From: Candidatus Vondammii sp. HM_W22
Lineage (GTDB): Bacteria; Pseudomonadota; Gammaproteobacteria; Chromatiales; Chromatiaceae
Assembly: GCF_022530855.2 (NCBI RefSeq)
Contig: NZ_CP099567.1
Location: 2,542,001 to 2,606,000 of the forward strand
Direction of reading: 5' to 3'
DNA: 64,000 nt
Part shown: piece after piece, positions 18,190 to 27,331 of the stretch
How the letters are laid out: every line of letters begins with the position of its first letter
How positions within the stretch are numbered: position 1 is the first letter of the stretch
Position numbers and translations under genes: made by a program
The notes under the pieces: model-generated
Databases searched by the model: none
The model's input: the letters and a program-made list of their open reading frames with translations, nothing else
What the model was told of the DNA's origin: nothing

Positions 18190-20076
18190 TCACGGCCCCA
18201 CCATCATCGCGCCGGTATCAACGTCAGCCTCAATGCCCTTTGATTCGAGTTGCCTGACATTGATGCGGTTGTCAGCGACCTCTATAGAGAGCTTTGCCGT
18301 GGGTGCTTCTGTAGTGAGTTTGTCATTAATAGCGAGAGTGCGTTTCGCTTCCTCGTTGCCAAAGAGTGCCAACACTCTGGCCACACCTTCACCGATCTGA
18401 TCGGCAAGGTCGGTGCCTTCTATCGCCACCTTATAGATGCCGGTGCCCACTGCATAACCTGCAGCTCCTGCTCCGGCCACCATTCCAGCCGCACCCATAG
18501 CTGTGCCGCCGGCCGCCATCATCCCACGCTTCAACAGTCCGGCCTTTCTATACTGAGCGGCCTGGCTGTGCATATTACCGCCCCAGTACTTCGACCCTTT
18601 GAATCCCTTCATTCGCTGGTTCAGTTTCTTCGCGTCGAGGCGATTTCGCACCGCTTGTTTATGCCCCTCTCCAGTGGCGCGATAGCCACGGCCCTTTTTC
18701 CCTTTGCCGGCGGCTGACATGCCATCCATACCGGCCCCCGGCATGTTGACGACATAAACCGGTGTTGCCCCTCCAGCCATTCCCGCTGCCCCACCGGCCA
18801 GTCCCGCAGCACCTTTTTTACCACCGAACAGCTTGCCCACTCCCAGCTTCTTGGCGAGGATGAGACCGCCCACGCCTATCGCTGCTTTGGAGGTGACATC
18901 CAGAATCGTATCGACGGTCTTGGGGTCGAGCTTGTTGAGTGCATCGGCCATGTCCCGGATGGGGCCAGCGAGATTGCCATCGGCAAAGCGCTGCCATGCG
19001 GTGTAGAGGTTCTGCATGGCAGCCTCTTAAGTTTTGGCTGCGCGTGCTGAGTCTTCAAGCAACTTGGTACCGTCACCCTGGATCTGAAGGAACTTATCCA
19101 GAGTTTCAAATCCACCTGTTTTTTGATATTCAGCAGCGGCTTTTGTAATGGCTCGATAGCCCTCGCTACCGAACAACGATGAGAGAATGGTGGCTCGTCC
19201 TTTCGACTTGACCATAATCTCTTTAATAATACCGGGCATAGGACGGAACTCTTCGACCCCTGCTTTCAGCTTCTCCGGATCAAAAACCTCAATGCCGGCC
19301 GCCTGCAGCTCCTTACCCTTCTCAATGATCACCTTGAGCATGTTTTCGTATGCTGAAGTTGCCATCTCAGCACTGCCTGTGCCCATACGAGACATCTGCA
19401 GCAGTGCCCCCATTGCTTGAACGGCTTCCTGTCCTTCATAACCCATAGCAGAGAAAGCAGACACTGCGCGTTCACCTTGGTTTGCCAGATGCTGCAGGGT
19501 GAATGCCCCGGCCTTACCCTGGGTGACAAGGGTGTCTAGTGCGGTCAGCACCTCCTTGTCTACGGTAAGACCCAGTTTCTTAAACTCAGCCACAATGGCA
19601 CCGATTGAGGCTCCCTCAGCACCCGATGCCTGGATAGCCAAGGCGATGTTACGCAGGTTCTCTCGAGCAAAATCAAGGTCCCCTATTTTCTCAACAATCT
19701 GCTCAATGGCTGAAGTGAGCTGACCCGGGTCGATACGGATATCCGGCGCACTGGCAACGTCATAGATCTCACGCTTGAGGGCATCCATCTCCTCTTTGCC
19801 TTTATTGGCTTGAATACCCAGCCGAGTAAAGCGTGTTTCCAGCCCCACCAACATCCGCATAGCACCGGCACCTGCCGCCCCAGTCAGCAGTGCGGTATAA
19901 CGGTTGCCGGCGCGGTCGAGCATACGGCCGGTAGCCGCCACCGATTTGGAGAGCCGCCTCATGTGGCGCTGCCCGCACTTGCTGAACCGCCCCATCGCTT
20001 TTTCATAGCGCGCAGCCTTGCGCTCCAGGTTGCCCTGGAGGTCGATGGTGACGGAGGTTCTTAGATCGTTGCTCAT
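18190..20076 (-). pseudogene. Tail tape measure protein, interrupted by a nonsense codon
   Basis: The first part (20076-19027) reads DLQGNLERKAARYEKAMGRF, RYTALLTGAAGAGAMRMLVG, ANKGKEEMDALKREIYDV and SLFGSEGYRAITKAAAEYQK, a TP901-like tape measure protein. A TAA at 19027 stops it after SARAAKT, and the same frame continues at once with EAAMQNLYTAWQRFADGNLA and a glycine/alanine-rich membrane-like segment to 18190. A single base change thus splits a 628-codon gene. Tail length control would be lost. Confidence 0.82.
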
Positions 20077-20216
20077 TTATTGAGGTATTTCATCGTTCGA
20101 AAAAGACGAGTCAGGGGCATGGCGGCCGATTCACTCAGCTGCAGTCCCGTTACCTTGGCCATTGCCAGCTGGAGCTGCTCCACTATCGGCCCCAGCTGCA
20201 TCATCTCGCCCCCGCG
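20073..20216 (-). CDS. Frameshift extension of the tail assembly chaperone (Mu gp42-like)
   Basis: A second frame inside the 3' end of the chaperone gene reads GGEMMQLGPIVEQLQLAMAK, VTGLQLSESAAM and LTRLFRTMKYLNK, and stops at 20073 overlapping the tape measure ATG. It has no independent start with a ribosome site. It begins at the run GCGGGGGCGA (20205-20214, minus strand): slipping back two bases after the GGG codon enters this frame. Tail chaperones of long-tailed phages are known to use such programmed shifts, and a -2 shift has been described for Mu. Confidence 0.65.
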   Translation of the reverse strand, partial: RGGEMMQLGPIVEQLQLAMAKVTGLQLSESAAMPLTRLFRTMKYLNK

Positions 20217-20556
20217 TACTCAGCCCCTCCATGGCGGCAGCGGCAAATACGGCTTCGTCCAGTTCGTCGGCTTTGTCCTGCAGACGATTGAGATCTTCCG
20301 GATGCAGGCGTTTGAGCTGCACCAGGTCGATGGGGCCCTGCAGATTACCGATGCGGGCAATCTGCCGACGCAGCAGCTCGGCACCCAGCAGTGTGGGGCT
20401 GACCACCAGGCCGGGGCCATCGGGTGTCATTACCAGTTTTTCGGATGCCTCGCGGGCATCAATGATGTCGCCTGCAGACAGCTCACGCAGGGTGGCTTCA
20501 ACCAGTGTGTCATCGCCCTGCTTTAAGCCGTGTTTAAGGGTGACTAAAATAGCCAT
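20131..20556 (-). CDS. Tail assembly chaperone (Mu gp41-like)
   Basis: The 141-residue protein belongs to the phage tail assembly chaperone group E/41/14: MAILVTLKHGLKQGDDTL, ATLRELSAGDIIDAREASEK, and ELLRRQIARIGNLQGPIDLV with LHPEDLNRLQ after it. Such proteins coat the tape measure protein during tail assembly. It lies between the tube and tape measure genes, the conserved position. The last third is alanine/glycine rich and overlaps the frameshift extension. Confidence 0.85.
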   Translation of the reverse strand: MAILVTLKHGLKQGDDTLVEATLRELSAGDIIDAREASEKLVMTPDGPGLVVSPTLLGAELLRRQIARIGNLQGPIDLVQLKRLHPEDLNRLQDKADELDEAVFAAAAMEGLSTRGRDDAAGADSGAAPAGNGQGNGTAAE

Positions 20557-20559
20557 TTA

Positions 20560-20916
20560 TCAATCCTCGTCGTAGGCGATGGCGGCCATGCTCAGATCAA
20601 TCGATCCGCCATTAGCATCCAACTCGGGAGGCTCACTGGTCCAGGCTTCGAGCATCACAAAGCGCTTGCCGGTGTCAGTCTCGAAGATGACGGTGGCGTC
20701 AGTGATATCGGCCAACTCTTTCAGAGAGGTATCCTTGGTGTGCACCACCTTGCACTTCATGGTGGGTTCGACGTCGTCCTCCTTGAAGCCGTGAATTTGG
20801 CCGCCGCCTTTCATCGCCTCGCGGTTGATACCGCCCGGGTTGAAACTTGCGCCGTCGAGGGTGCGCAGCTCTTTGCCGTTCACCTTGATATAAGCGCGTC
20901 CTGTTACTTGTGCCAT
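20560..20916 (-). CDS. Phage tail tube protein
   Basis: This 118-residue protein resembles Mu-type tail tube proteins: AQVTGRAYIKVNGKELRTLD, FNPGGINREAMKGGGQIHGF, EDDVEPTMKCKVVHTKDTSL and LDANGGSIDLSMAAIA. It would polymerise as the inner tube of the contractile tail. It follows the sheath gene by 12 bp and has a strong GGAGA ribosome site. Intact. Confidence 0.88.
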   Translation of the reverse strand: MAQVTGRAYIKVNGKELRTLDGASFNPGGINREAMKGGGQIHGFKEDDVEPTMKCKVVHTKDTSLKELADITDATVIFETDTGKRFVMLEAWTSEPPELDANGGSIDLSMAAIAYDED

Positions 20917-20928
20917 GAGTGTGTCTCC

Positions 20929-21685
20929 TTAAACGATGAACTGGATCTGGTTGGCGAAGACGCGGAACTGGTTGACCAGGTCCGGACTGCTCAGCACGTC
21001 GATGCGGTTGCGGTCGTCGTTGTTTCGCTCCACTAATAGATCGGTTTTGCACTGATCGAAGTTTTCCACCAGGCCTTTCTCTTCCAGCTCGCGGAAGAGG
21101 GCGAGCAGCTCGGCGCGGATGACGCTGGGGGTGACGATCGCCTGGCCGGGGCCGAAGCGGGTGCCGTCGTCGGCCAGTTTGTGGCGCGGGAACTTCTGGG
21201 TGATGCGCGCCCGGGTGGCGTAGCGGATATAGCTCAGCGTGGCCGGGGTGGTTACGTCCAGATAGCTGGGATCTGGCACGCCGAAGGCGTTCTTCTGGTA
21301 GGTGGTGATCTGGCGCTCAATGAGTACCCGGCCACCGGCATCGACGGTGTAGGAGGCGATGCCGTCGTAGAGGATCAGGTTGCGCTCCTCCATGGTCCAG
21401 CGCGCTTCCACCACCGGCGGCAGGATGCCGGTGAGCGGCAAGGTCTGCAGGGGCCGGGCCGGGCCGGGTCGATCGAAAGAGACGCAGCGGCAATGGCGGC
21501 GTTGACCGATGCCCAGATCCAGGGCGGTGTGGGGGATGCACCGACACCCATCACCGACAGCAGATTGCTGTTGCGGGTGTTGCCGAAGGTGCCGGTCTCG
21601 CCGTGGGTGCCTTTAAATGCCGAGTAGGCAATACCGTCGATCATGCGGGTGGGGCCCAACGATCGGCCAGATCGGTCTCCAGTGC
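20929..21685 (-). pseudogene. Tail sheath protein, C-terminal part, frameshifted and cut by a transposon
   Basis: The readable end (21441-20929) contains [60 protein letters not shown] and [11 protein letters not shown], the conserved C-terminus of Mu-like sheath proteins. Upstream the homology continues in another frame ([20 protein letters not shown], then [13 protein letters not shown]), so there is a frameshift near 21476. At 21685 the gene is cut by the left end of Tn3-family copy 1. The N-terminal part and all head genes are absent. Confidence 0.8.
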
Positions 21686-21761
21686 GGGGTTCTGGGGACA
21701 TTCCGTCCTAAAGTGACACTTATCTCTACAGCCCATACCCCACAAGGCCTACAGAGGTGGC

Positions 21762-23609
21762 TTAATTTTCATTTTGCACGATTGATTGCATAATTTCATC
21801 CAAATCTAGTAGGTTTTGTTCAAAGCTAAAGCTGTAAGTTCCGTTCAAATTGATGTTATGCCAAGCCACTGGCGAAACTTGCTTAATAATTTCCAACTTC
21901 TTATCGTCACTTTCCCCCTCAAAATGCTCAAGTAATCGCGTCAGTATCAGCGAATTAAAATAGATAATGGCGTTGGTTAATAGCCTCGCGCATTCATTCC
22001 ACAAGACAATCTCATCGTCTGATTTTCCCTGGAAACGATTGCCATTCACATGTGCAATAGCACGCCGTAATTGATGATAAGCTTCCCCACGATTCAAGGC
22101 TCGCTGTACATAAGTTCTTAAACTAGCATCATCAATATAGTCCAGTAAGTACATGGCCTTGAGCATACGATTATATTCAGTTAAAGCTTTCAGCAAGGGG
22201 TGGTTTTGACTATAGCCAGAAAGCTTTCTAACAAGGGTCGCCTGCGTTATCGTCTTCTGCTGTAGTGATATAATAATGCGCTGTATCGTATCCCACTCAT
22301 CGATAATTAATTCTGTATTAATAGGCTTTTTTAATGAGAGCGTTGCCTTATTGTCTTCTCCCTCATTTACATCAAAAAGATCTGATATCACGGTTCCAAA
22401 CTGAGCATAGCGCGGCGCAAAGATATAGCCAAACAGGTCCAGCAAAGCAAAGTTAACATGATTAACGCCGTGCGTATCCGTTGACAAAATATCCGGCTTG
22501 ATCTCCGAGGTATTGTTATGAAGCAGATCCAAAATAAAATGAGATTCATGTTCATTGGAACCAATAATCTGGGCATTCAAGGCTACATGATTGGCAATCA
22601 AGTTCATCGATGTTAGTCCTTTATTCGTGCCAAAATATTTAGATGAATAGCGAGTTTTAAAAGTCTCTAACCGTGATTCGAATTTTTGCCCGTCAGCACT
22701 GGCATGAATGAGTCCTTTTTGGATATTGTAATGCTTGAAGATTGATAATTTCGCTGTCGCATCGTTAATTGCATCATTGCCGAGGTTTAGCGTTTCAGGT
22801 CGCAAATAATTGGCCTGTACTGTGCGTAGATGATCATATGATCTATCAGAGATGCCGTGTAGGCCATAATAGGTTCCATTGCCAATGAGAGCCGCCAGTA
22901 AATCATTCAAATGATCACTCTGTCCGGACTGTACCTGGCGAACATGCTCAAAGTGCTTTAAAAATCCTGTTTCCTGATGAACGAAGCGTAATACATCGGC
23001 AATGTTAATCGGTTTCATACGATCGAAAAAGGGATTGTTTAAAGCCGATTTTGTGCCTGAATACGGCAACCTCCATTGAGTTTTTCCTGAGCGATTACGC
23101 AATACCACATTTCGATTGTCGCCCTCATCAATGCGCTGGCCAACCCGTTGCAGCTTATCGTTCATCTTTTTCTCCATCGATTTAACCCGCTGGGCAGGCT
23201 CTGTATTCATGCTATCTAGCATGGAACCTTTAAGTAGCTTGTCTTTCTGTGCCCAGGGGATATCTCCAACAAGGTCATCGTGTAATGCACGATATTTGAT
23301 AGCCGTTGGTATAAAGATTTTCTCACCAAGATTATTTTTAGCTGCTAAATACAGCATCAACTCGTAACGCTCAGAGAGTACGTTGTTATCAATATTGATA
23401 ACATACAATTGGTGTTTGGCTGGAATCAATCGTCGATCTGACGATGCTAATTCACCAGCACCTAACAACTCTTTTTTCATTCTATTTAATTGTGCAGATA
23501 AAGCCTGTGTATTGTCTGATCCTTCAAAGGTCAGGCATAAAAAAATGGGGCGTATTAAGTGCTGAATCAGTTCACGCTGCTTATCATAATAATTCCCAGA
23601 TGTAATCAT
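21762..23609 (-). CDS. tnpA: Tn3-family transposase, catalytic half (copy 1)
   Basis: The 615-codon frame is the C-terminal two thirds of a Tn3 transposase and contains the whole DDE core: Asp in ASADGQKFESRLETF, Asp in STDTHGVNHVNF, and a Glu in ALNRGEAYHQLRR. It starts with an ATG inside the 3' end of the N-terminal frame, overlapping it by 26 bp. It is identical in layout to copy 2. Without frameshifting or joint assembly the two halves would be separate polypeptides. Confidence 0.85.
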   Translation of the reverse strand: MITSGNYYDKQRELIQHLIRPIFLCLTFEGSDNTQALSAQLNRMKKELLGAGELASSDRRLIPAKHQLYVINIDNNVLSERYELMLYLAAKNNLGEKIFIPTAIKYRALHDDLVGDIPWAQKDKLLKGSMLDSMNTEPAQRVKSMEKKMNDKLQRVGQRIDEGDNRNVVLRNRSGKTQWRLPYSGTKSALNNPFFDRMKPINIADVLRFVHQETGFLKHFEHVRQVQSGQSDHLNDLLAALIGNGTYYGLHGISDRSYDHLRTVQANYLRPETLNLGNDAINDATAKLSIFKHYNIQKGLIHASADGQKFESRLETFKTRYSSKYFGTNKGLTSMNLIANHVALNAQIIGSNEHESHFILDLLHNNTSEIKPDILSTDTHGVNHVNFALLDLFGYIFAPRYAQFGTVISDLFDVNEGEDNKATLSLKKPINTELIIDEWDTIQRIIISLQQKTITQATLVRKLSGYSQNHPLLKALTEYNRMLKAMYLLDYIDDASLRTYVQRALNRGEAYHQLRRAIAHVNGNRFQGKSDDEIVLWNECARLLTNAIIYFNSLILTRLLEHFEGESDDKKLEIIKQVSPVAWHNINLNGTYSFSFEQNLLDLDEIMQSIVQNEN

Positions 23610-24756
23610 TTTTCGTGCGTTTTTGTTTCTTCAGATACAAGCACAGTGATTCTATTTCCCCTGCTCCAAGCAAGCCTTGTACCCGTTGTTTTATTTGTCT
23701 AAATGACACATGGTCATCAATGGTGTCGTCAATAAAAAAGTATAATAATTCAGCGGCTTTGCTAATATTTACTACCGCGCCATCCCAATCTTTATAGGCC
23801 ATTTCCTTGGCATACGCTTTAGCTTTTTCACGTAACTTTCGGACATGATAAATAAACCCATCAGCCAAACGTTCAATATTGATTTGTACCCGCTCCTGAA
23901 GATAACAAAGTAAATAAAGCTGCTGCGTGACACGGTCGAAGCGTTTAAGCTTGGTTATAGAGTAGTAATCAACCATCGCCGCATAGTGCAGTCGGTTTTG
24001 TTGCGATAGTGATAGAGCAGAGGCCACTTGATTAACTTCATCCATCCAGGGCTGAATCAACTTGTTGACGTTCAACTCTTTCTCCAATTCTGGAGCATTA
24101 AAACTTTTCGCCGCCTGCTTAAGTTCTTTAACGGTTAGCATACCTTTTCCATCAACTAACTCAGCCAAGTTAGTAGCTAATTCATCTGATATGGTTGTCT
24201 TTAATAGATCAGAAAGTCGCTTACGTTCCTGTTTTATTACCTGACTGATAATTCGCTGAAGCACGGTATATTTAGGGATTCCTGTATGATTTCGAGCTAA
24301 GTATTCGGTGCAGGCATCAAATAAAAAGCGCGGCTCAATCCAGGATTTAGCAACCTGTTGCAAATAGGTAATGAGAGGTTCCTGATGTTGTTCCACACAC
24401 CATGTTTTGAATCCCTGAAGGTTTATAATCTTGTCGTAGATACGTGTTTTCTGCTTATTGCTAACACTGAAGCGAGGGACTTTAAATTTAGGGAAATATT
24501 CTTCAGCAATAAAGGTGAGATCTGCTTTCAATTCCTTGTAGGCCGGATTGAGCTGAATGGGCTTGATCTTAAAGTAACCCAGCAGAGCAATAGCATAGCA
24601 TTTATGATTGCGATCCCTGATGGATTTAATAACATCCTGCTCCAGATCATTCAGAGTAAAACTGATACGTTTTTCTTCCAGTGACAGGCTGGGAACGCCA
24701 TATAAATCGTTAATTTCTGCTTCGTGGAGTACGGTCAGGCGTTCTTTATAAGGCAT
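23584..24756 (-). CDS. tnpA: Tn3-family transposase, DNA-binding half (copy 1)
   Basis: The 390-codon frame starts MPYKERLTVLHEAEINDLYG, the DUF4158 N-terminus of Tn3 transposases that binds the terminal repeats, and ends DYIWELL followed by TGA. A one-base difference from the fused alleles (GAATTATTATG against GAATTTTATG) shifts the frame at that point. The promoter must lie within the 139 bp to the right end. Confidence 0.85.
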   Translation of the reverse strand: MPYKERLTVLHEAEINDLYGVPSLSLEEKRISFTLNDLEQDVIKSIRDRNHKCYAIALLGYFKIKPIQLNPAYKELKADLTFIAEEYFPKFKVPRFSVSNKQKTRIYDKIINLQGFKTWCVEQHQEPLITYLQQVAKSWIEPRFLFDACTEYLARNHTGIPKYTVLQRIISQVIKQERKRLSDLLKTTISDELATNLAELVDGKGMLTVKELKQAAKSFNAPELEKELNVNKLIQPWMDEVNQVASALSLSQQNRLHYAAMVDYYSITKLKRFDRVTQQLYLLCYLQERVQINIERLADGFIYHVRKLREKAKAYAKEMAYKDWDGAVVNISKAAELLYFFIDDTIDDHVSFRQIKQRVQGLLGAGEIESLCLYLKKQKRTKNDYIWELL

Positions 24757-24896
24757 AGGCTTCTCGTAAAAGCCGGAATATTACTATAATTGGGATATTG
24801 CAGTGATTTTGAAAATTAAGGCACCTCTAGAAGCCTTATGAGGCGTGGGCTGTAGCGATAAGTGTCACTTTAGGACGGAATGTCCCCAGAACCCCA

Positions 24897-25454
24897 TTTG
24901 CTTCTCCGAGTCTATCTGCCAATAAGTACGCCCTCTTGGCGGAAGGTATTTCTGTGCTCACGGCTAGTAGAGACAGCGAAGTTGCAATGGAGATAAACGG
25001 ATCTGGTGTGTTTACCTCGCTACTCACTGATGCATTGAAAGGTGGTGCCGCTGACCTTCGAGGAAATATTACACCGGGATCATTGTATGCTTATGTAGAT
25101 GAAGCGCTTGGTGCTTGGGATCAACGGCCCATTTTTAAAAGTAATGTATCTAGCTTTGCCTCACTGAGGAGCATCCCACCAAAGATTCCATTCGAAACGA
25201 TGAGGAAAATAACCGAGTACTTCCCTTCACCAAACGATGAGCATCAACTGAACCCAAGCTATGAGGATACATCTGAATCTCCAAATACAACCAACGTAAA
25301 GGTATTTAAGATCCTTCAGAAATTTCAGAGTGTTGGGTTAGTCGTCCCTGTAGGTGAGGAATTCATGTATTACGCTGCAAAAAACTCTAAATCTTGCCGT
25401 TTAACTGCTTTTGGGTACCAGTATTGGCGGCTAGTAAACGAGAAAAAACTCTAG
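24897..25454 (+). pseudogene. Caspase-family protease, C-terminal fragment
   Basis: From the transposon edge the frame reads LSANKYALLAEGISVLTASR and DSEVAMEINGSGVFTSLLTD then ALKGGAADLRGNITPGSLYA, which fits the end of a bacterial caspase-like (C14) domain. About 90 residues follow, ending in KVFKILQKFQSVGLVVPVGE and CRLTAFGYQYWRLV, which look like a winged helix. The part with the catalytic His and Cys is missing, cut by Tn copy 1 at 24895. Bacterial caspase-like proteins often act in immunity or cell death; that role is an inference. A missing partner fragment was not found in this window. Confidence 0.5.
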
Positions 25455-25767
25455 TTTTTGTGCCAAAGCGCCAAAATATCAGGTTTCTATATTTTACTGC
25501 TTAGCTTAGAGTAACTTTTCGTTCCATTGGGCTTCAGACCCCGTTTACCGTTGAGGGTTAAAAAGCAAGATAAGGAACAGCAGGCAGAAGCAGCTTTAAC
25601 CGCAGACATGAAAGGGAAGAGCGATACAGTGGAAAGCTTTAAATTCTGGCCCATGTGCAGCTTGTTTAATGAAGAGCAGGTAGAATGCAGTAGCAGTAGC
25701 GAAAGAAGTCGTGTCTATGAGGTTTTGCACGTGAATATATCACCAGAAAATTGAGGTAATAATAAGG
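25455..25767. other. Region without a recognised gene
   Basis: Between the caspase fragment and the nuc gene one 75-codon frame is open (25527-25754, MGFRPRLPLRVKKQDKEQQA), but its composition and lack of any family pattern do not support a real gene. It may be the decayed end of a plasmid gene. The last bases, TTGAGGTAATAATAAGG, resemble the leader of the csrA genes at 32361 and 44952. Confidence 0.35.
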
Positions 25768-25806
25768 ATGCTTAATTTAATCAGACGGATCCGAGAAACT
25801 TTGTTG
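25768..25806 (+). pseudogene. csrA 5' remnant fused in frame to nuc
   Basis: The codons MLNLIRRIRETLL closely resemble the CsrA start [13 protein letters not shown], and the preceding leader (TGAGGTAAT, then AAGGATG) matches that of the intact csrA genes at 32375 and 44966. After about 13 codons the similarity ends and the frame runs into the thermonuclease-like gene. It records an old csrA-nuc junction. Confidence 0.6.
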
Positions 25807-25827
25807 AGCTTGCAAAGGAATCAGAGA

Positions 25828-26256
25828 ATGAAATGGGGGTTAGTTTTTATGGCATTGTTGGCATCCGGCTTAGTTTCTGCTAAACAGACATACGGCACAG
25901 TCTCGCCCTCTGTAATCCGTAGTATTTATGACGGCGATACATTCAAAGTCACTATTTCTGAATGGCCCGCCATTGTCGGTAATAAGATCAGTGTTCGGGT
26001 CAATGGTGTTGATACTCCTGAAATGCGTGGACAGTGTGATCGAGAAATTAAACTGGCACGAAAAGCCAAGAAACATACTGTTGCTTTCCTTCGCTCGGGT
26101 GAAAAAGTTGAGCTTCGCAATGTTCAACGAGGTAAATACTTTCGTATTGTGGCTGATGTTTATGTTAGTGGGGAAAATTTAGCAGAATCATTAATAGTTG
26201 CTGGATTAGGTTATCGCTATTATGGCGGTAAAAAACAATCTTGGTGTGGACTATAA
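25828..26256 (+). CDS. Thermonuclease-like (SNase family) exported nuclease
   Basis: This 142-residue protein is a staphylococcal-nuclease-fold protein common on plasmids. From ATG 25828 there is a signal peptide (WGLVFMALLASGLVSA). SNase features follow: IRSIYDGDTFKVTI (calcium-binding Asp), VNGVDTPEMRGQCDREI with the catalytic Arg, and ELRNVQRGKYFRIVADVYV. The end KKQSWCGL matches the degraded homologue at 42229. A longer start at 25768 would add csrA-derived residues ahead of the signal peptide and is less likely. Probable substrate is nucleic acid in the periplasm. Confidence 0.8.
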   Translation: MKWGLVFMALLASGLVSAKQTYGTVSPSVIRSIYDGDTFKVTISEWPAIVGNKISVRVNGVDTPEMRGQCDREIKLARKAKKHTVAFLRSGEKVELRNVQRGKYFRIVADVYVSGENLAESLIVAGLGYRYYGGKKQSWCGL

Positions 26257-26354
26257 AGTATCCAGATTTCTCCAATCGGACAACTTTCGATGAAAAAAAG
26301 TATGGAAATAAGAATATAATACCGTATCGGTATGTTTTTTTGGGCAAGAACGAC

Positions 26355-26388
26355 GAACCCCGTAAGCCCACCACGGCTTACAGGGTTC
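26355..26388. repeat. 14-bp inverted repeat
   Basis: GAACCCCGTAAGCC at 26355-26368 faces GGCTTACAGGGTTC at 26375-26388, with a 6-bp spacer and one mismatch. It lies in a 438-bp stretch (26257-26694) without a clear gene other than a 40-codon frame. It could be a terminator for nuc or a recombination site. Confidence 0.4.
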
Positions 26389-26531
26389 TGACCAGTAACC
26401 TTAATAGTAGAAGATCTCGCCCGTATGCCCAGCACTTACGATATAACGATAATACAATCAAACGGAATAACAAGAGGTGGATTAAACGGCGGTAATATGG
26501 CTGTCCACAAAGTCCACTAAGGTTTGAGGGA

Positions 26532-26654
26532 ATGACAGTGGTTGGTTTTGATCACGAGATTGATGATGTACTTGAACGGGACAGATATATTTATCTCGAT
26601 TGTGATTCTTGGTGGTTTGCTGTCCGACTAAGCCATTTAACACTTGAAAAATAA
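26532..26654 (+). CDS. Small hypothetical protein (40 aa)
   Basis: An ATG with a plausible ribosome site (TGAGGGA) opens a 40-codon frame reading TVVGFDHEIDDVLERDRYIY then LDCDSWWFAVRLSHLTLEK. It is acidic with two adjacent tryptophans and no recognised family. It may be a truncated or small plasmid protein between nuc and the rep fragment. Confidence 0.3.
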   Translation: MTVVGFDHEIDDVLERDRYIYLDCDSWWFAVRLSHLTLEK

Positions 26655-26694
26655 CAGGCTTAAAACAAGATAAGCCTTTTGTGAACAGTCGAGC

Positions 26695-27192
26695 TTAGGA
26701 GTTTAAACTCAACTCCATTTGTTGCTTTTCGCTAAATTTGAATGCTAGGCCTTTCACTGTTCTCCCGTCCATGACTTTCTCCCATTCAACCAAATATTCT
26801 GACTTATCGTTAATTTCCTTCACAGCTGGTTCGATGACACGCCGACGCAGCTCCGCGAAACGTGGATACTGCCCTTTCTGTATCTGCAGGATATCGCGGA
26901 AATCCTCTATCTTTATGTTTCGCCATCCCGTCTTACGGTATTGCATAAGTAGTTCATAGATGCGGATTGCGTAGAATCTACGGAACTTGGCAACATGCTC
27001 GATCTCGATGGTGGTGAATCGTTTTGCAAGCATCGTGATGTAAGGCTTAATTGACTGGCTGAAATTCGCTTCTATGCGCCCTTCCCTATCAAAATAGTCC
27101 ACATAGTCCATCCACGCCTGATGTCTCCCCCGGTTTTTTTCTATGTCTGAGGTTCGTATAACCTGCCCTACTAAGTGCAAAGCTCCCTCTTT
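26695..27192 (-). pseudogene. Rep_3 initiator, C-terminal part (split by Tn3 element)
   Basis: Read from the transposon edge, the frame gives GALHLVGQVIRTSDIEKNRG, SQSIKPYITMLAKRFTTIE, RFYAIRIYELLMQYRKTGW, then RRRVIEPAVKEINDKSEYLV and GLAFKFSEKQ. This is the second winged-helix domain of Rep_3 plasmid initiators. The first domain is missing here because Tn copy 2 starts at 27193. The missing part lies at 58943-59166 beside Tn copy 5. Joining the two at one copy of the shared 5-mer AAAGA gives DLKEGALHLV in frame and a 238-residue Rep. Confidence 0.85.
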
Positions 27193-27331
27193 GGGGTTCT
27201 GGGGACATCCCGTCCTAAAGTAACACTTATCGCTACAGCCCATGCCTCATAAGGCTTCTAGAGGTGCCTTAATTTTCAAAATCACTGCAATATCCCAATT
27301 ATAGTAATATTCCGGCTTTTACGAGAAGCCT

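Larger units (their letters stand above)
21686..24895 (-). mobile_element. Tn3-family IS1071-like element, copy 1
   Basis: This 3210-bp element is bounded by GGGGTTCTGGGGACATTC at the left and its inverted copy at the right. The first 39 bases of the ends are identical, and weaker identity continues to about 89 bp. It carries only the split tnpA, with no resolvase or res site, as in IS1071. The outer 5-mers are AGTGC and ATTTG, so no target duplication remains. The left flank is prophage sheath and the right flank a caspase-like gene, so the flanks have been exchanged by recombination. Confidence 0.9.

Noticed and set aside
17762-18193. Minus-strand frame opposite the small membrane protein
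   Set aside because: The plus-strand frame has a good ribosome site, a clear membrane helix and better codon pattern; the minus frame is an antisense shadow.
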